Shown in pieces: positions 1 to 9,209 of a stretch of DNA of 64,000 bases. The notes under the pieces were generated by a model, which worked only from the letters and a program-made list of their open reading frames with translations, was not told the origin of the DNA and made no database searches. Each line of letters starts with the position of its first letter. The first letter of the stretch is position 1. The DNA is from Terriglobia bacterium (GTDB lineage Bacteria; Acidobacteriota; Terriglobia; Versatilivoradales; Versatilivoraceae), in the NCBI GenBank assembly GCA_022452285.1, contig JAKUNG010000001.1, positions 568,548-632,547 on the forward strand, given 5' to 3'. The translations under genes and the position numbers were made by a program.

Positions 1-55
1 TTACAACTATTTATTCTCTTCTATTTTTCTTTTGACAATTTTCGGAACAAAAATA

Positions 56-454
56 CTATTCCCTTCGAGACACTTTACTCTCCAATGATTTTGCGAATTT
101 AGACACCAAAACCCTAACTCGCTCATGTGAGCCTTCTGCAATCTTTCCAAATTCATCAAAAGCCTCTACTGTGAAACAAAATCGCCTACCATCAACCGTT
201 ACAATCTTCGTTTTTACCCTTACTTTTATTCCTAATGGAGTAGGTGCTAAATGCTTTACCTGTACGTTTATACCGACTGTCTCCTCCCCAGAATCAAGCA
301 GTGGTTGGGCTGCTTCTCGTGAAGCCATTTCTAACCACATTATCAGCGCTGGTGTAGACAAGACAGGAATCACTTCGGGACCCATAAATTTAATGGTCAC
401 TTCTTCAGTTACCAAATAATCTTTTTGAAGAATATTATTTTTGATTTTATTCAT
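56..454 (-). CDS. FlK-like hot-dog thioesterase
   Basis: A 132-residue protein that would hydrolyse an acyl-CoA thioester in the cytoplasm. It resembles the fluoroacetyl-CoA thioesterase (FlK) group of single hot-dog proteins. The sequence shows Thr34, Glu42 and His68. These have the same spacing (8 and 26) as the catalytic Thr42-Glu50-His76 of Streptomyces FlK, as I recall that family. The surrounding motifs also fit: a hydrophobic helix around the Glu, then GINVQVKHLAPTP and a C-terminal SHERVRV strand. Length is normal for a one-domain thioesterase. The start ATG has only a weak AGGA upstream. The real substrate is unknown; most FlK relatives do not act on fluoroacetate. It is followed on the same strand by no visible partner within the window. 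Confidence 0.8.
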   Translation of the reverse strand: MNKIKNNILQKDYLVTEEVTIKFMGPEVIPVLSTPALIMWLEMASREAAQPLLDSGEETVGINVQVKHLAPTPLGIKVRVKTKIVTVDGRRFCFTVEAFDEFGKIAEGSHERVRVLVSKFAKSLESKVSRRE

Positions 455-555
455 TATTCCTATTAACTACTCCTATTTAGTTTTTACTAACTATCCCTTC
501 TTACAATTGATCTAATTAACATTAGTAATTACATCAAAAAATCTTAAAGACTCTC

Positions 556-1572
556 TCATTGGATGGGCAACTGATAACCAACCTTAAGAGTTTTTATACG
601 GTGAAGCTTTCCTCCTGATGTAATGTAAAGAGTTTTATTTTCTTGCCCCCTGCCAAAACCAACGTTGGTAGGAAGATCAGGTGTTCTCTGATAATCTAAT
701 TCTTTTCCTTCAGCAGAATAAACATAGATCCCAGGACGTGTCTTATCCCTAACAGCTACATATAAATTCCCCTCCGTATCCACTACTAAACCATCTGGAC
801 CATCTTGAGGAGAATAATCAACAAGAACTTTTCTAAATTTGGCACTACCATCAGCATGCAGATCATAAGCTAGTAAAGCCATTCTTCCTTTATGAAAAGA
901 AGCACTCTCGGAAAAGCGAAATAGATCCGTTGAACCATTATCATTAGAAACCACATAAAGTGTCTTTTGATCAGGAGAAATACAAACTCCATTAGGTTTA
1001 CCAGCATCTGTGATGATTCGATGAATACTTCCATCTAGATCAATTCGATAAACCGCCATTATTGCTTGTTCAATCAATTCATGACCAACATACCTAGGAT
1101 CAGAAAAATATATTCTTCCCTTAAGATCAATAGTAATGTCGTTTGGGGCATTAAAAGGTCTACCTTCGTATAACCCTGCAATTATAGAACTTTTCCCCGT
1201 TTTTAAATCCGTCCGAATAACCCTTCGTCCACCAAAATCCGCTCCCTCAGCAACTATCATATGCCCCTGAGCGTCAAATTTAATACCATTGGACATCCCA
1301 CTAGGAGAACGATAGACGGAAACGCGATTCGTTTGGGGATCAAATCTCATTAAATGACCAGCCTGCATCTTCGACTTCTTGGTAAAGGTTATGTCACTAA
1401 AATAAATCGTACCATCTGGAGCGGCTGAGGCTCCTTCGGTTAAGACACCTCCTGTAAAAAGTGTTTCTAACTTAGCATTTTTGGGGAAAATATTAATTTC
1501 ACCGCCCAAAACAGTTGATGTTTGAAATAGAACAATTGTAATCAACAGAAAACTTTCAAATATTTTTAGCAT
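556..1572 (-). CDS. Exported SMP-30/gluconolactonase-family beta-propeller
   Basis: A 338-residue protein of the SMP-30/gluconolactonase/LRE (strictosidine synthase-like) family, six-bladed propellers that often hydrolyse sugar lactones. Residues 1-25 form a signal peptide, so it acts outside the cytoplasm. Family metal-site motifs are visible: LTEGASAAPDGTIYFSDI (Glu), FNAPNDITID (Asn), GKPNGVCISPD (Asn) and DGPDGLVVDTEGNLYVA (Asp). I use ATG at 1572 rather than the GTG directly before it at 1575, because AAGGAAAG then sits at a normal distance. It stands alone and is divergent from the TPR gene. A second SMP-30 domain occurs at 50.2-52.1 kb. The substrate cannot be read from sequence. Confidence 0.85.
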   Translation of the reverse strand: MLKIFESFLLITIVLFQTSTVLGGEINIFPKNAKLETLFTGGVLTEGASAAPDGTIYFSDITFTKKSKMQAGHLMRFDPQTNRVSVYRSPSGMSNGIKFDAQGHMIVAEGADFGGRRVIRTDLKTGKSSIIAGLYEGRPFNAPNDITIDLKGRIYFSDPRYVGHELIEQAIMAVYRIDLDGSIHRIITDAGKPNGVCISPDQKTLYVVSNDNGSTDLFRFSESASFHKGRMALLAYDLHADGSAKFRKVLVDYSPQDGPDGLVVDTEGNLYVAVRDKTRPGIYVYSAEGKELDYQRTPDLPTNVGFGRGQENKTLYITSGGKLHRIKTLKVGYQLPIQ

Positions 1573-1794
1573 CACTTTCCTTTCCTTAAAACCCTAGACA
1601 AAAAGGCTAACTTATTCTTCTCCCAATGAGGATATTTTAACAACGGTGTTAACACAAAGGCAAAACTAGATTCTCCAGATTTTCAAAAAAATACAATCAC
1701 CATAAACTTCTAATAAAGCTTTTTTTGGAAGTATAATAGTTAAAAGAAAGATTTTAATTTAGCTGGAATCAATAATTTTTTTTACAGGTTCTTT

Positions 1795-2775
1795 ATGAAT
1801 CTATCAACTGTCTTTCACAAAACAAGAATTTTTTCAGTAACCATTGGACTGTTCCTTTCGGTAATAGCCTCAGATAACCTATTAGAAGGAACTCTTTTAA
1901 ATCCTGAAAAATCGAAAATACCCCAGTTACAAAGAAGAAGCAAACTAGAAATATTACAGATGCTTGTAGAATCAAAAAGGTGGGACCAAGCAGAAAGAGT
2001 TGCGACCAAACTAATAAGAAAATCAGCTAAAAATGGAGAACTCTTCATGTTGGCAGGTCTAATTCAATTCCAAAAAGTTAATTATGAAAAGGCGATTCCC
2101 CTTTTTAGGAAGGCTGAAGTTTTACGTCCTGACTTTCAACACCTCTCCAAATACTTGGCAATTTGCTACTTTGGCATCAAACAACATGCACTTTTTGAAC
2201 TTCAAATTGAAAAGGCTATGATTCAAACACCAATGGATCCAGAATTATCTTTTTTTTGGGGACTTCACCAGTCTCTAGTACGAAAAAATTTAGATAAAGC
2301 AATTAAATCTTTTGACCATGCCATCACACTGAGGCCTCAATATATGCAAGCTTTGTATCATCGAGGTTTGTCTTTTCAGAAAAAGGGTTTAAGGGAAAAA
2401 GCTCGAGCCGATTTTCAAAAGAGCATTACCTTAATCGAGCAAACTTTTTTCCGCGGTTATAGTTATCCTTATCAAGGCATGGCTAGATTATTGGCTGAAG
2501 AGACACCAAAGCAGGCCCTCCGATTTGCAATTCGATCAACGGAATTACAGCCTCAACTAAAAAACAACCATATTATTGTTGGCGAGATCCACTGGCGCTT
2601 AGGGCAATTCAAAGAAGCTGCAGAGGCTTTTAAACATGCCTCTTTGCTAGATCCAAGTGATAGACGACCTTTTTATTGGTTACATCTTCTATATCAAAAA
2701 TTGGGTGAAAAACAAAAATCGAAACTAGCTCTCATTGAGTTCCATCGGTTAAACAAACCTGCCAACTTGAAATAA
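1795..2775 (+). CDS. Exported tetratricopeptide-repeat protein
   Basis: A 326-residue protein made mostly of TPR helices, a scaffold for protein-protein contacts. The N-terminus (about residues 1-25) has a basic then hydrophobic stretch like a signal peptide, so it is probably periplasmic or membrane-anchored. TPR-type units can be seen from about residue 52 to the end, for example AGLIQFQKVNYEKAIPLF, FDHAITLRPQYMQALYH and GQFKEAAEAFKHASLLDPSD. No catalytic domain is visible. Its stop codon lies inside the left arm of a long hairpin (2774-2828) that probably ends the transcript. The partner is unknown. Confidence 0.8.
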   Translation: MNLSTVFHKTRIFSVTIGLFLSVIASDNLLEGTLLNPEKSKIPQLQRRSKLEILQMLVESKRWDQAERVATKLIRKSAKNGELFMLAGLIQFQKVNYEKAIPLFRKAEVLRPDFQHLSKYLAICYFGIKQHALFELQIEKAMIQTPMDPELSFFWGLHQSLVRKNLDKAIKSFDHAITLRPQYMQALYHRGLSFQKKGLREKARADFQKSITLIEQTFFRGYSYPYQGMARLLAEETPKQALRFAIRSTELQPQLKNNHIIVGEIHWRLGQFKEAAEAFKHASLLDPSDRRPFYWLHLLYQKLGEKQKSKLALIEFHRLNKPANLK

Positions 2776-2828
2776 GGTTGACTTTAATCAATACAGGGCA
2801 TCATCTTGCCTTGTACATCTTCAACCTT
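2774..2828. terminator. Two-step hairpin between convergent genes
   Basis: Outer arms AAGGTTGA (2774-2781) and TCAACCTT (2821-2828) are perfect complements. Inside them TACAGGGCA (2792-2800) pairs with TGCCTTGTA (2807-2815), with one G-U pair and a 6-base loop. The hairpin overlaps the TPR stop codon and lies between two genes transcribed toward each other (TPR and selB). There is no T-run on either strand, so it may be an RNA-stabilising or bidirectional 3' end rather than a classical intrinsic terminator. Confidence 0.5.
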
Positions 2829-2964
2829 CTAAAACTTGGTAGGAGATCCGAAAAGAAATTGATAGCGCCTAGGTTTCTATTGATTCATGTTCTCCCATAG
2901 ATTTAAGACATTCAGTAGAAGACAAAAAATACCTTTTCTGTCGTGTAGATAGAACAATGTCTTT

Positions 2965-4875
2965 TTAATTAATCAAGCGAAGTTCACCTGTTCTCCGCGT
3001 AATACGTTCTCTATCTAAATACTCTAATAAGGGAATGGCATACTTCCGGGAAAGGCCCGTAAGCTCCTTAAAATCTCGAACATCTATTTGGGATTTTTCT
3101 TGTTTATAATTAGTTAATTTTTCCTTTAGTGCCTCAATTGATCCAACATGAAAGAATAGATTCCCAGTAACTTTTATTAGCTTCTTTTGTCTAACTAAAA
3201 AATCTATAAGTTTCTTGGTACTTTCTCTTGGGAGTTTGATAGCAATAAAAACTTCTTCTATTGTTGGAACTATGAGACCTCTTTTAACAAAAAGCTCTTC
3301 TATTTTTCGAAGAGCTTTTTCCTCAGTATTGTTCAATTCAAGTCCTTTACCTTTTAGGCTAACTCTATCTTGTTCTAGGTCAACTAAGTGTTGCTCAGAT
3401 AAATGAGTGAGTACTTCCTTGAAAACAGCAGGGTGAATTCCAGAGAATATTGATGAATTGAGTTGTTCTCTAGATAAACCTGCCGAAAGTGGTTCACGTT
3501 TTTGATAGTCCCTGATGTAATTTAGTGATTGATCACTCAGTCTAGTAAAATGATCTTTATGAATAATGTGTAGTGGATCATTACCCAATTTTCTTAGTCG
3601 CCCATCGAAAATCATACCGGAAAGAATTTTATGAAGTGAATCTTTTGACAAAGGTACTTGAGCAAGAATTTTATCTTCTTTGATTCCGTTGGCAGACTCT
3701 CTTTTAGCTAGCTGTTCTACTATTAGTTCATTATTCTCTGATAGCATCCTTTGGAGAAACTGAACTCTTTGCTCAACATCCTTCTTTCTATTTCGACTGG
3801 GTGGAAAGATATCTAAAATGATACCACCACCAATGGTAGTTATAGGTGAAGCTCTTCGCAAAATAAAACGGTCACCAACCAGTCCTAACACTGGTCTTTC
3901 TAAAATCAAACGAACCCATCCAGTTTCTCCTGGAGAAATTTGCCTTGGTTTAATAGGAATCAAAGTACCTAACAATTCTACAGAGCCTAGGTGAAATCTT
4001 ACTTTCTTTCGATTTTTCATAATTACCGGTGAAGATTGTAATAATGTCACTTGACCTTCAATAACCGAGATGACCTGGTATCGGTCACAATTAGCAATTT
4101 GCATACCTCTTTGAATTTCTCCAACTTCCAAGTCCTTAAGGTTTAAGGCGGTTCGTTGTCCAGGTAATGCCTGAACTACTTCCTTAGAATGTACATGAAT
4201 CTGTCGAATTCTTGATTTTTTACTCGATGGATACAGCTGAACCTCGGTATTTTTTTTTATTGAACCACTAACCAAAGTACCTGTAACAATAGTTCCAAAC
4301 CCCTTTAGACCAAAACGACGGTCTACAGGTAATCGTAGTGGAAGATCCATATTTTTGACCGGCACTAACTCAGCAAGTTTTATTAAAGCACGCTTAACAA
4401 ACTGTATTTTTTCTGATTCCAAAAAACTAAAAGGAATGAGAGGAGCTGTTTCTAAAAAAGACCCTTTCAGGTATTCTTTTGTTTCAAGGCAAACCAACTC
4501 CAGTACATCCTTATCAACTAAGTCACACTTCGTGATTACTACTATCCCTTGAGAAATCTTAAGTAATCTGCAAATATCAAAGTGTTCTCTAGTTTGAGGC
4601 ATGATTGATTCATTAGCAGCCACAACTAATAAAACCGCATCTATTCCACCAACTCCTGCAAGCATATTTTTGATGAATTTCTCGTGTCCAGGAACATCAA
4701 CAAAACTTACCAACACTTCCTTGGTCAAATTCAAACTAGCAAAGCCAAGATCTATAGTAATTCCACGTTCCTTCTCTTCCTTTAGACGATCGGGATCAGT
4801 TCCTGTCAGCGCTTTTATCAAAGCACTCTTACCATGATCAATGTGTCCAGCCGTACCTACTACAATGTTTTTCAA
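2965..4875 (-). CDS. selB: Selenocysteine-specific translation elongation factor SelB
   Basis: A 636-residue GTPase that delivers Sec-tRNA(Sec) to UGA codons next to a SECIS element. G1 is [17 protein letters not shown] near the start, followed by [19 protein letters not shown] (G3) and TKCD (G4). EF-Tu-like domains 2-3 follow. The C-terminal 250 residues hold the winged-helix repeats that bind SECIS RNA, ending in the family-like [15 protein letters not shown] and TRRTGEL. Full length for the family. The start is TTG, preceded by GGGAG at good spacing. selA, selC and selD are not visible in this window. The presence of SelB implies that selenoproteins are encoded elsewhere in the genome. Confidence 0.95.
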   Translation of the reverse strand: MKNIVVGTAGHIDHGKSALIKALTGTDPDRLKEEKERGITIDLGFASLNLTKEVLVSFVDVPGHEKFIKNMLAGVGGIDAVLLVVAANESIMPQTREHFDICRLLKISQGIVVITKCDLVDKDVLELVCLETKEYLKGSFLETAPLIPFSFLESEKIQFVKRALIKLAELVPVKNMDLPLRLPVDRRFGLKGFGTIVTGTLVSGSIKKNTEVQLYPSSKKSRIRQIHVHSKEVVQALPGQRTALNLKDLEVGEIQRGMQIANCDRYQVISVIEGQVTLLQSSPVIMKNRKKVRFHLGSVELLGTLIPIKPRQISPGETGWVRLILERPVLGLVGDRFILRRASPITTIGGGIILDIFPPSRNRKKDVEQRVQFLQRMLSENNELIVEQLAKRESANGIKEDKILAQVPLSKDSLHKILSGMIFDGRLRKLGNDPLHIIHKDHFTRLSDQSLNYIRDYQKREPLSAGLSREQLNSSIFSGIHPAVFKEVLTHLSEQHLVDLEQDRVSLKGKGLELNNTEEKALRKIEELFVKRGLIVPTIEEVFIAIKLPRESTKKLIDFLVRQKKLIKVTGNLFFHVGSIEALKEKLTNYKQEKSQIDVRDFKELTGLSRKYAIPLLEYLDRERITRRTGELRLIN

Positions 4876-5081
4876 AGGTTTCTCCCTTTTTAAAACAAAA
4901 TCTAAAATTCTAAGACCTTGACTATTGAAATAACTTTAAATGCTTAATACCCAATGCAAAAATTAGGTGTCGACCCAGCTAAACACACTAAAACCGATTC
5001 AAAAACCCTTTTCTATTAGTACAAAAAATTCTAGACTCCTTCAAATAACAGTACAGACTAATTTATCTTTATATTTGAATT

Positions 5082-5121
5082 GTGAAATTTTTTACTTGAA
5101 TTAGTGAAATTTTTTACTTGA
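5082..5121 (+). repeat. Two 22-bp tandem repeats upstream of a promoter
   Basis: The 18-base block GTGAAATTTTTTACTTGA occurs exactly twice (5082-5099 and 5104-5121), 22 bases apart, or about two helical turns. The second copy runs directly into a consensus -35 box, and TTGAAT/TTGAAT/TTGACA recurs with the same period. This looks like a pair of protein-binding sites or an A/T-tract UP-like element stacked on the promoter at 5118. Confidence 0.6.
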
Positions 5122-5145
5122 CAGATAAATAATATAGTTTAGACT
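5118..5145 (+). promoter_or_regulatory. Sigma-70-like promoter
   Basis: A perfect -35 TTGACA (5118-5123), a 16-base spacer and TAGACT (5140-5145, four of six consensus bases). Transcription would start near 5152 and run rightward into a region with no convincing gene, antisense to the galU-selB direction. This is why I propose an RNA gene there. Confidence 0.5.
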
Positions 5146-5149
5146 ATTT

Positions 5150-5405
5150 TCCAACTAAAGCCCTTAACCCTATCGGTGTTGCAGATGATAGTTAATTCTG
5201 GTTATATTAATCCTCTAAAACACCTTCTTGGAGTCACCGTTAACTCGGTTGTACTTGAAGGTAAGTGGGCTTTCCCCTTCGCAAAAGTAGTCAATCCAAT
5301 TTTTCGCTGTGTATTTAAGCAGCCGATTCAGTCGTTATTCTCCTCTCTAGAGATTCAAATCACACCTAACTAATTCCCCCTCCCAAGTTAAATCTGGGAG
5401 GGGCG
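5150..5405 (+). ncRNA. Candidate structured small RNA, class not recognised
   Basis: This fills most of the 558-base gap between selB and galU. No protein is convincing here: the only open frame, 65 codons at 5176, has no usable ribosome site. Several complementary segments are visible. AAAGCCC (about 5156) pairs with GGGCTTT (about 5268). GGTGTT pairs with AACACC. ACCTTC pairs with GAAGGT and encloses ACCG/CGGT. A GCTG/CAGC hairpin follows. The region ends at the 9-bp hairpin 5377-5403. With the promoter at 5118 this suggests an RNA of about 250 bases. I could not match it to tmRNA, RNase P RNA, SRP RNA or tRNA-Sec. 6S RNA cannot be excluded. It could also be an unstructured leftover. Confidence 0.35.
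5377..5403. terminator. GC-rich 9-bp hairpin
   Basis: CCCCTCCCA (5377-5385) and TGGGAGGGG (5395-5403) are perfect complements around a 9-base loop. It lies 31 bases past the galU stop on the minus strand and at the right end of the candidate RNA on the plus strand. No T-run follows in either direction, so its role as a terminator is uncertain. Confidence 0.5.
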
Positions 5406-5433
5406 AATCATCCTAATCAGTAGTAACCTATTG

Positions 5434-6342
5434 TCAGCCTCGGATCTGTGTGCTCTTATTACTAAATAAAGGTAACTTCTTGAGATAATTTAAAAAGTCT
5501 TCTCCTAAATCGTTTCTTTTTAAAGCAAGTTCTACTGTTGCTTTAAGAAAACCTAATTTATCACCTGCATCAAAACGTTTTCCTTTAAAACAGTAAGCAT
5601 GAATTGCTTGTTTTTCTAGTAAAAGCCTAAGCCCTTGCGTTAATTGAATTTCACCATTAGCATCAGGCTTTGCCGTCGTTAGGGTATCAAAAATTTCTTC
5701 AGTTAAGATATAACGACCAATAATTGCAAGGTTAGATGGAGCATTAGTAAAGGAGGGTTTTTCAACAAGGTCTGAAACCTCAAAAACATGTTCCGTTTTA
5801 TCCAGAGAATCGAAAGATTTTGGTTCAATAACACCATACCTTGAAATATCTGGACCTTCAACCACTTGAGTAGCAAGAATAGAACTCTTAAATTTTTTAA
5901 AAACCTCAACCATTTGAAGGGTACAGGGAACTGACGAATCAATGAGATCATCTCCTAACAATACCGCAAATGGCTCTTCACCTATTAGATCCTTTGCCAC
6001 TAGAATGGCATGGCCAAGACCAAGTGCTTCTTTCTGTTGAACATAGGAAATTTTTGCAAGATTTGATATTTTCTGAATTTGATGCAAAAGCTCCTTTTTC
6101 CCACGAGTTTTTAGGGTTTTTTCAAGTTCATGAGAAATATTAAAATGGTCCTCAATAGTCTTCTTATCTTGGCCTACAACAATTATAATGTGGTCAATTC
6201 CAGCAGAAACCGCTTCTTCAACAACATACTGGATAACAGGCTTATCTACCAGACTCAGCATTTCCTTAGGCTGGGCTTTTGTAGCGGGTAGGAACCGAGT
6301 CCCTAAGCCGGCTGCAGGAATTACTGCCTTTCGAATTCTCAT
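5434..6342 (-). CDS. galU: UTP-glucose-1-phosphate uridylyltransferase
   Basis: A 302-residue cytoplasmic enzyme that makes UDP-glucose from UTP and glucose-1-phosphate, the donor for cell-envelope and exopolysaccharide sugars. The nucleotide-binding start AVIPAAGLGTRFLPATKAQPKEML is diagnostic of bacterial GalU. Further family motifs are DKPVIQYVVEEA, ALGLGHAILVAKDLIG, LLGDDLID, and GRYILT with GEIQLTQGL near the C-terminus. Length is normal. GAGG sits eight bases before ATG. It starts 13 bases after the aldehyde dehydrogenase stop, so the two are probably co-transcribed. Confidence 0.95.
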   Translation of the reverse strand: MRIRKAVIPAAGLGTRFLPATKAQPKEMLSLVDKPVIQYVVEEAVSAGIDHIIIVVGQDKKTIEDHFNISHELEKTLKTRGKKELLHQIQKISNLAKISYVQQKEALGLGHAILVAKDLIGEEPFAVLLGDDLIDSSVPCTLQMVEVFKKFKSSILATQVVEGPDISRYGVIEPKSFDSLDKTEHVFEVSDLVEKPSFTNAPSNLAIIGRYILTEEIFDTLTTAKPDANGEIQLTQGLRLLLEKQAIHAYCFKGKRFDAGDKLGFLKATVELALKRNDLGEDFLNYLKKLPLFSNKSTQIRG

Positions 6343-6355
6343 TAAATCAACCTCA

Positions 6356-7771
6356 CTAATTTAGATGCATAACCACCATCTTTTCTTCACTCATTTCCCG
6401 AATTGCATACTTTGGACCTTCTTTTCCAAAGCCACTGTCCTTTAAACCACCATAAGGCATCAAATCTGCACGCCATTGTGGACCCCAATTAATGTGAAGG
6501 TTACCTGATTGTACTTCCCGAGCAAACTTCATGGCCCATTCAAGATCCTGTGTAAAAATTCCAGCCGAAAGTCCATAATTACTATCATTAGCTAGTTGAA
6601 TGGCTTCTTCAATTGAACTACATTGACTAAGTGCCACTGCAGGACCAAATAATTCCTCACAAGAAATTCTCATAGCTGGGTTTACATCAGCTACTAATGT
6701 CGGCTTATGCATTGTTCCATTCCGCTCTCCTCCTGTTAAGACCTTGGCTCCTCCAGACACAGCTTCCTTCACCCAAGATTCTACACGCTGAGCATCCTCT
6801 TCTCTGATCATTGGACCCATTTTTGTCTCCTCTCTAAGAGGATTACCCAAATTAATGTTGTCAACTTGCGGGCTTAATTTCTCCCCAAGCTCTGCATAAA
6901 TATCTGGTAAAGCTAAAACCCTCTGAGCACTAATGCATACTTGTCCAGCATTACTGTATCCAGTGGAGAGAATAGCCTGACAAACTTTTTCTAAGTCTGC
7001 ATCAGGCATGACAATAAGAGGCGCATTACTCCCAAGTTCCATAGTTACACGCTTCAAACCTGCAACTTTACAAATGTCCTCCCCTACATCTCGACTTCCA
7101 GTGAAGGTTATCTTTCTAACTCGACGATCGGAACATAGAGCACGACCAACATCTCTGCCACTCCCAGTAATACATTGTACTGATGATTGAGGAAATCCTG
7201 CATTCAAGATTATTTCCGTGAGTTTAAGAGCAGAGAGAGGGGTATCACTAGCTGGTTTTATAACCACACTATTTCCAGCAGCTAAAGCAGGACCTACTTT
7301 ATGAGCAACGAGGTTTAAAGGAAAATTGAATGGTGTCACTGCTGCAACGACTCCACAAGGAACTCTCAAGGTAAAACCTAACCGATTTCCAGAACCGGGT
7401 GCCCCACCAAGTGGAATCATATCACCGGATAATCTCTTTGCTTCCTCAGCTGAAACCAATAATGTTTGAACCGCTCGGGATACCTCTACCCTAGCCTCAG
7501 AAATAATTTTCCCTTCTTCAAGGGTTATTGTTTTTGCTAATTCTTCTAAGTTAGCTTCTACCAGATCAGCTACTTTTTGCAATAACTCAGATCGTTCGTG
7601 TTGATCCATTTTTTCCATTATTGCAGCACCTTTTTGAGCTGTTTTTAACGCACAGTCTACATCCTCAAAACTCGCTGAAGGCACGGTATCAACAATAGTT
7701 TCATCAAAGGGATTTTTAACCTCTATTTTTTCTGACTTCTCCATCCATTTTTCTGCAACATACATTTTCAT
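6356..7771 (-). CDS. NAD(P)-dependent aldehyde dehydrogenase
   Basis: A 471-residue member of the aldehyde dehydrogenase superfamily, oxidising an aldehyde to an acid in the cytoplasm. The cofactor region VVAAVTPFNFPLNLVAHKVGPALAAGNSVVIKPAS, the glutamate motif TMELGSNAPLIV and the catalytic cysteine in GYSNAGQVCISAQRV are all present. The C-terminal EELFGPAVAL and SGNLHINWGPQWRADLMPYGGLKDSGFGKEG also fit. The overall pattern is closest to the lactaldehyde/GapN-type and phosphonoacetaldehyde-type branches, but the substrate cannot be assigned. A GGGAGA ribosome site precedes ATG. It is the upstream partner of galU. Confidence 0.85.
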   Translation of the reverse strand: MKMYVAEKWMEKSEKIEVKNPFDETIVDTVPSASFEDVDCALKTAQKGAAIMEKMDQHERSELLQKVADLVEANLEELAKTITLEEGKIISEARVEVSRAVQTLLVSAEEAKRLSGDMIPLGGAPGSGNRLGFTLRVPCGVVAAVTPFNFPLNLVAHKVGPALAAGNSVVIKPASDTPLSALKLTEIILNAGFPQSSVQCITGSGRDVGRALCSDRRVRKITFTGSRDVGEDICKVAGLKRVTMELGSNAPLIVMPDADLEKVCQAILSTGYSNAGQVCISAQRVLALPDIYAELGEKLSPQVDNINLGNPLREETKMGPMIREEDAQRVESWVKEAVSGGAKVLTGGERNGTMHKPTLVADVNPAMRISCEELFGPAVALSQCSSIEEAIQLANDSNYGLSAGIFTQDLEWAMKFAREVQSGNLHINWGPQWRADLMPYGGLKDSGFGKEGPKYAIREMSEEKMVVMHLN

Positions 7772-8324
7772 TTATGGCTCTCCCTTCATAACAAAAATCT
7801 TTCAAATACTCTCAACAATATAAATCAAATTCTTCACAACAACATATAACTTCAAAGTTTTTTCTTCATAAGCATTTTTTTTAATATGTCTAGAACTCGC
7901 TCTCTATCTGGAAACATAAGTACCTATGTTAGCTATAAACTTTACACATAATTTACCATTTTAAAAAAATGTAAAATTAACCTTAAAATTAACACTACTT
8001 TTGTGGTACCAACAATCTAATTTTTGATACTGCAAACCATCTTTTAGGGTAACTTTCTTTTCAAGATTAGATCATTATTTCATTTATAATCTCTAAAAAT
8101 ATATTGACAGCCATTTTAAAAATTGAATTCATTTAAAAGTAATATATATTCTTTAAAAAACATCTCAATATCAAATTTGTTTTTCTAGGAATCAATAGAA
8201 TTTTTGTATGTCATAACCAAAAAAGACAAGTTAGTTTATACTGAAGAAACGGCCATAGAAAGGTATTATCTTTTTCAACACTTTTACCGTAGACTAGTAT
8301 ATTCTTAATTACAAAGGAACAAGA
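7772..8324. other. AT-rich intergenic region, divergent genes
   Basis: This is the space between the divergently transcribed aldehyde dehydrogenase and the XdhC-family gene, so it must hold both promoters. It is very AT-rich with several homopolymer runs. A TTGACA at 8104-8109 has no good -10 partner. I see no gene, RNA or strong repeat. Confidence 0.4.
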
Positions 8325-9143
8325 ATGACAGTCACTAGCAAAAATATTGATATCTATGGAGAAATAGCACAACTGCGGGCTAAAGGAAAGAGAGCAGCAT
8401 TAGCCACAATCATTCATATTCGCGGTTCAGTCCCGAGCTTTGAAACTGCTAAGATTTTAGTCAAGGAGGATGGTTCTACCGTTGGAACTATTGGTGGTGG
8501 TTGTGTTGAAAATGATGTTTGGAAGGCAGCCCGACAAGTCATGCTCGAAGAAAAACCACGACGTCTATTATTTGACTTAACAGATACTTCGAACCTAGAG
8601 GCTGGTCTCATATGTGGAGGTAAAATTGAAATCTTTGTTGAACCCATACTAGCAACCCCTACAACGTATATTTTTGGTGCTGGTCACATTTCAAAATTCA
8701 TCTCTAAAGTAGCTGTATTAGCTGGTTTTAGTTCCGTCATCATCGACGATCGTCCTCAGTATGCTAATACTGAACGGTTCCCCGAAGCTAGTCAGATATA
8801 CTCAGGCAGCTTTGAAACAGCTTTTAAATCTATTTTGCCCAATGATTTTTCCTATCTGATCATTGTCACTAGAGGACATCAGGAAGACCAAACTGTTCTT
8901 CGTTGGGCAGTACAAACTAAAGCTCGATACATTGGAATGATTGGAAGCAAAGTAAAGAAAAAGGCTCTTTTCCAAAACCTCAAACAGGAAGGCATTACTC
9001 AAGATCAACTTAATAGAGTTTTTTCGCCCATGGGAGTAGATATTAATGCTATATTGCCAGAGGAAATCGCAGTTAGTGTTGTTGCCCAAATGATTGATGC
9101 CAGACGGTCAAAATCTGATATTACCCTACCTGTTCACTCTTAA
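8325..9143 (+). CDS. XdhC/CoxI-family molybdenum-cofactor accessory protein
   Basis: A 272-residue protein of the XdhC/CoxF family, which carries sulfurated molybdenum cofactor to xanthine-dehydrogenase-type enzymes. The N-terminal domain has the family pattern ATIIHIRGSVPS, VGTIGGGCVENDVW and the LICGGKIEIFVEP cysteine. The C-terminal Rossmann part has YIFGAGHISKFISKVAVLAGF, VIIDDRPQYAN, VTRGHQEDQTVL, YIGMIGSKVKK and GVDINAILPEEIAVSVVAQMI. An AAGGAA ribosome site precedes ATG. No molybdenum hydroxylase is adjacent, which is unusual for this family, so its client must lie elsewhere. Confidence 0.85.
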   Translation: MTVTSKNIDIYGEIAQLRAKGKRAALATIIHIRGSVPSFETAKILVKEDGSTVGTIGGGCVENDVWKAARQVMLEEKPRRLLFDLTDTSNLEAGLICGGKIEIFVEPILATPTTYIFGAGHISKFISKVAVLAGFSSVIIDDRPQYANTERFPEASQIYSGSFETAFKSILPNDFSYLIIVTRGHQEDQTVLRWAVQTKARYIGMIGSKVKKKALFQNLKQEGITQDQLNRVFSPMGVDINAILPEEIAVSVVAQMIDARRSKSDITLPVHS

Positions 9144-9209
9144 AAAAACTTCAAGTAATAATCAATTGAAATCTTACCCTCAAATTTAAATAATTTTGTT
9201 TAACAAATT

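Noticed and set aside
171..419. Plus-strand frame opposite the thioesterase gene
   Set aside because: Antisense shadow; the minus strand encodes a clear thioesterase with all catalytic residues.
5082..5121. Two exact repeats considered as a CRISPR remnant
   Set aside because: Only two copies with a 4-base gap, no spacers and no cas genes nearby.
5176..5373. A 65-codon frame between selB and galU
   Set aside because: No ribosome site, no family-like sequence, and the region looks more like RNA structure than coding sequence.
5350..5403. Possible tRNA-Sec: GATTCAAATC resembles an anticodon loop and AGTTAAATC resembles a T-loop
   Set aside because: No acceptor stem, no D-arm and no correctly spaced T-arm; the 9-bp stem cannot serve as a T-stem.
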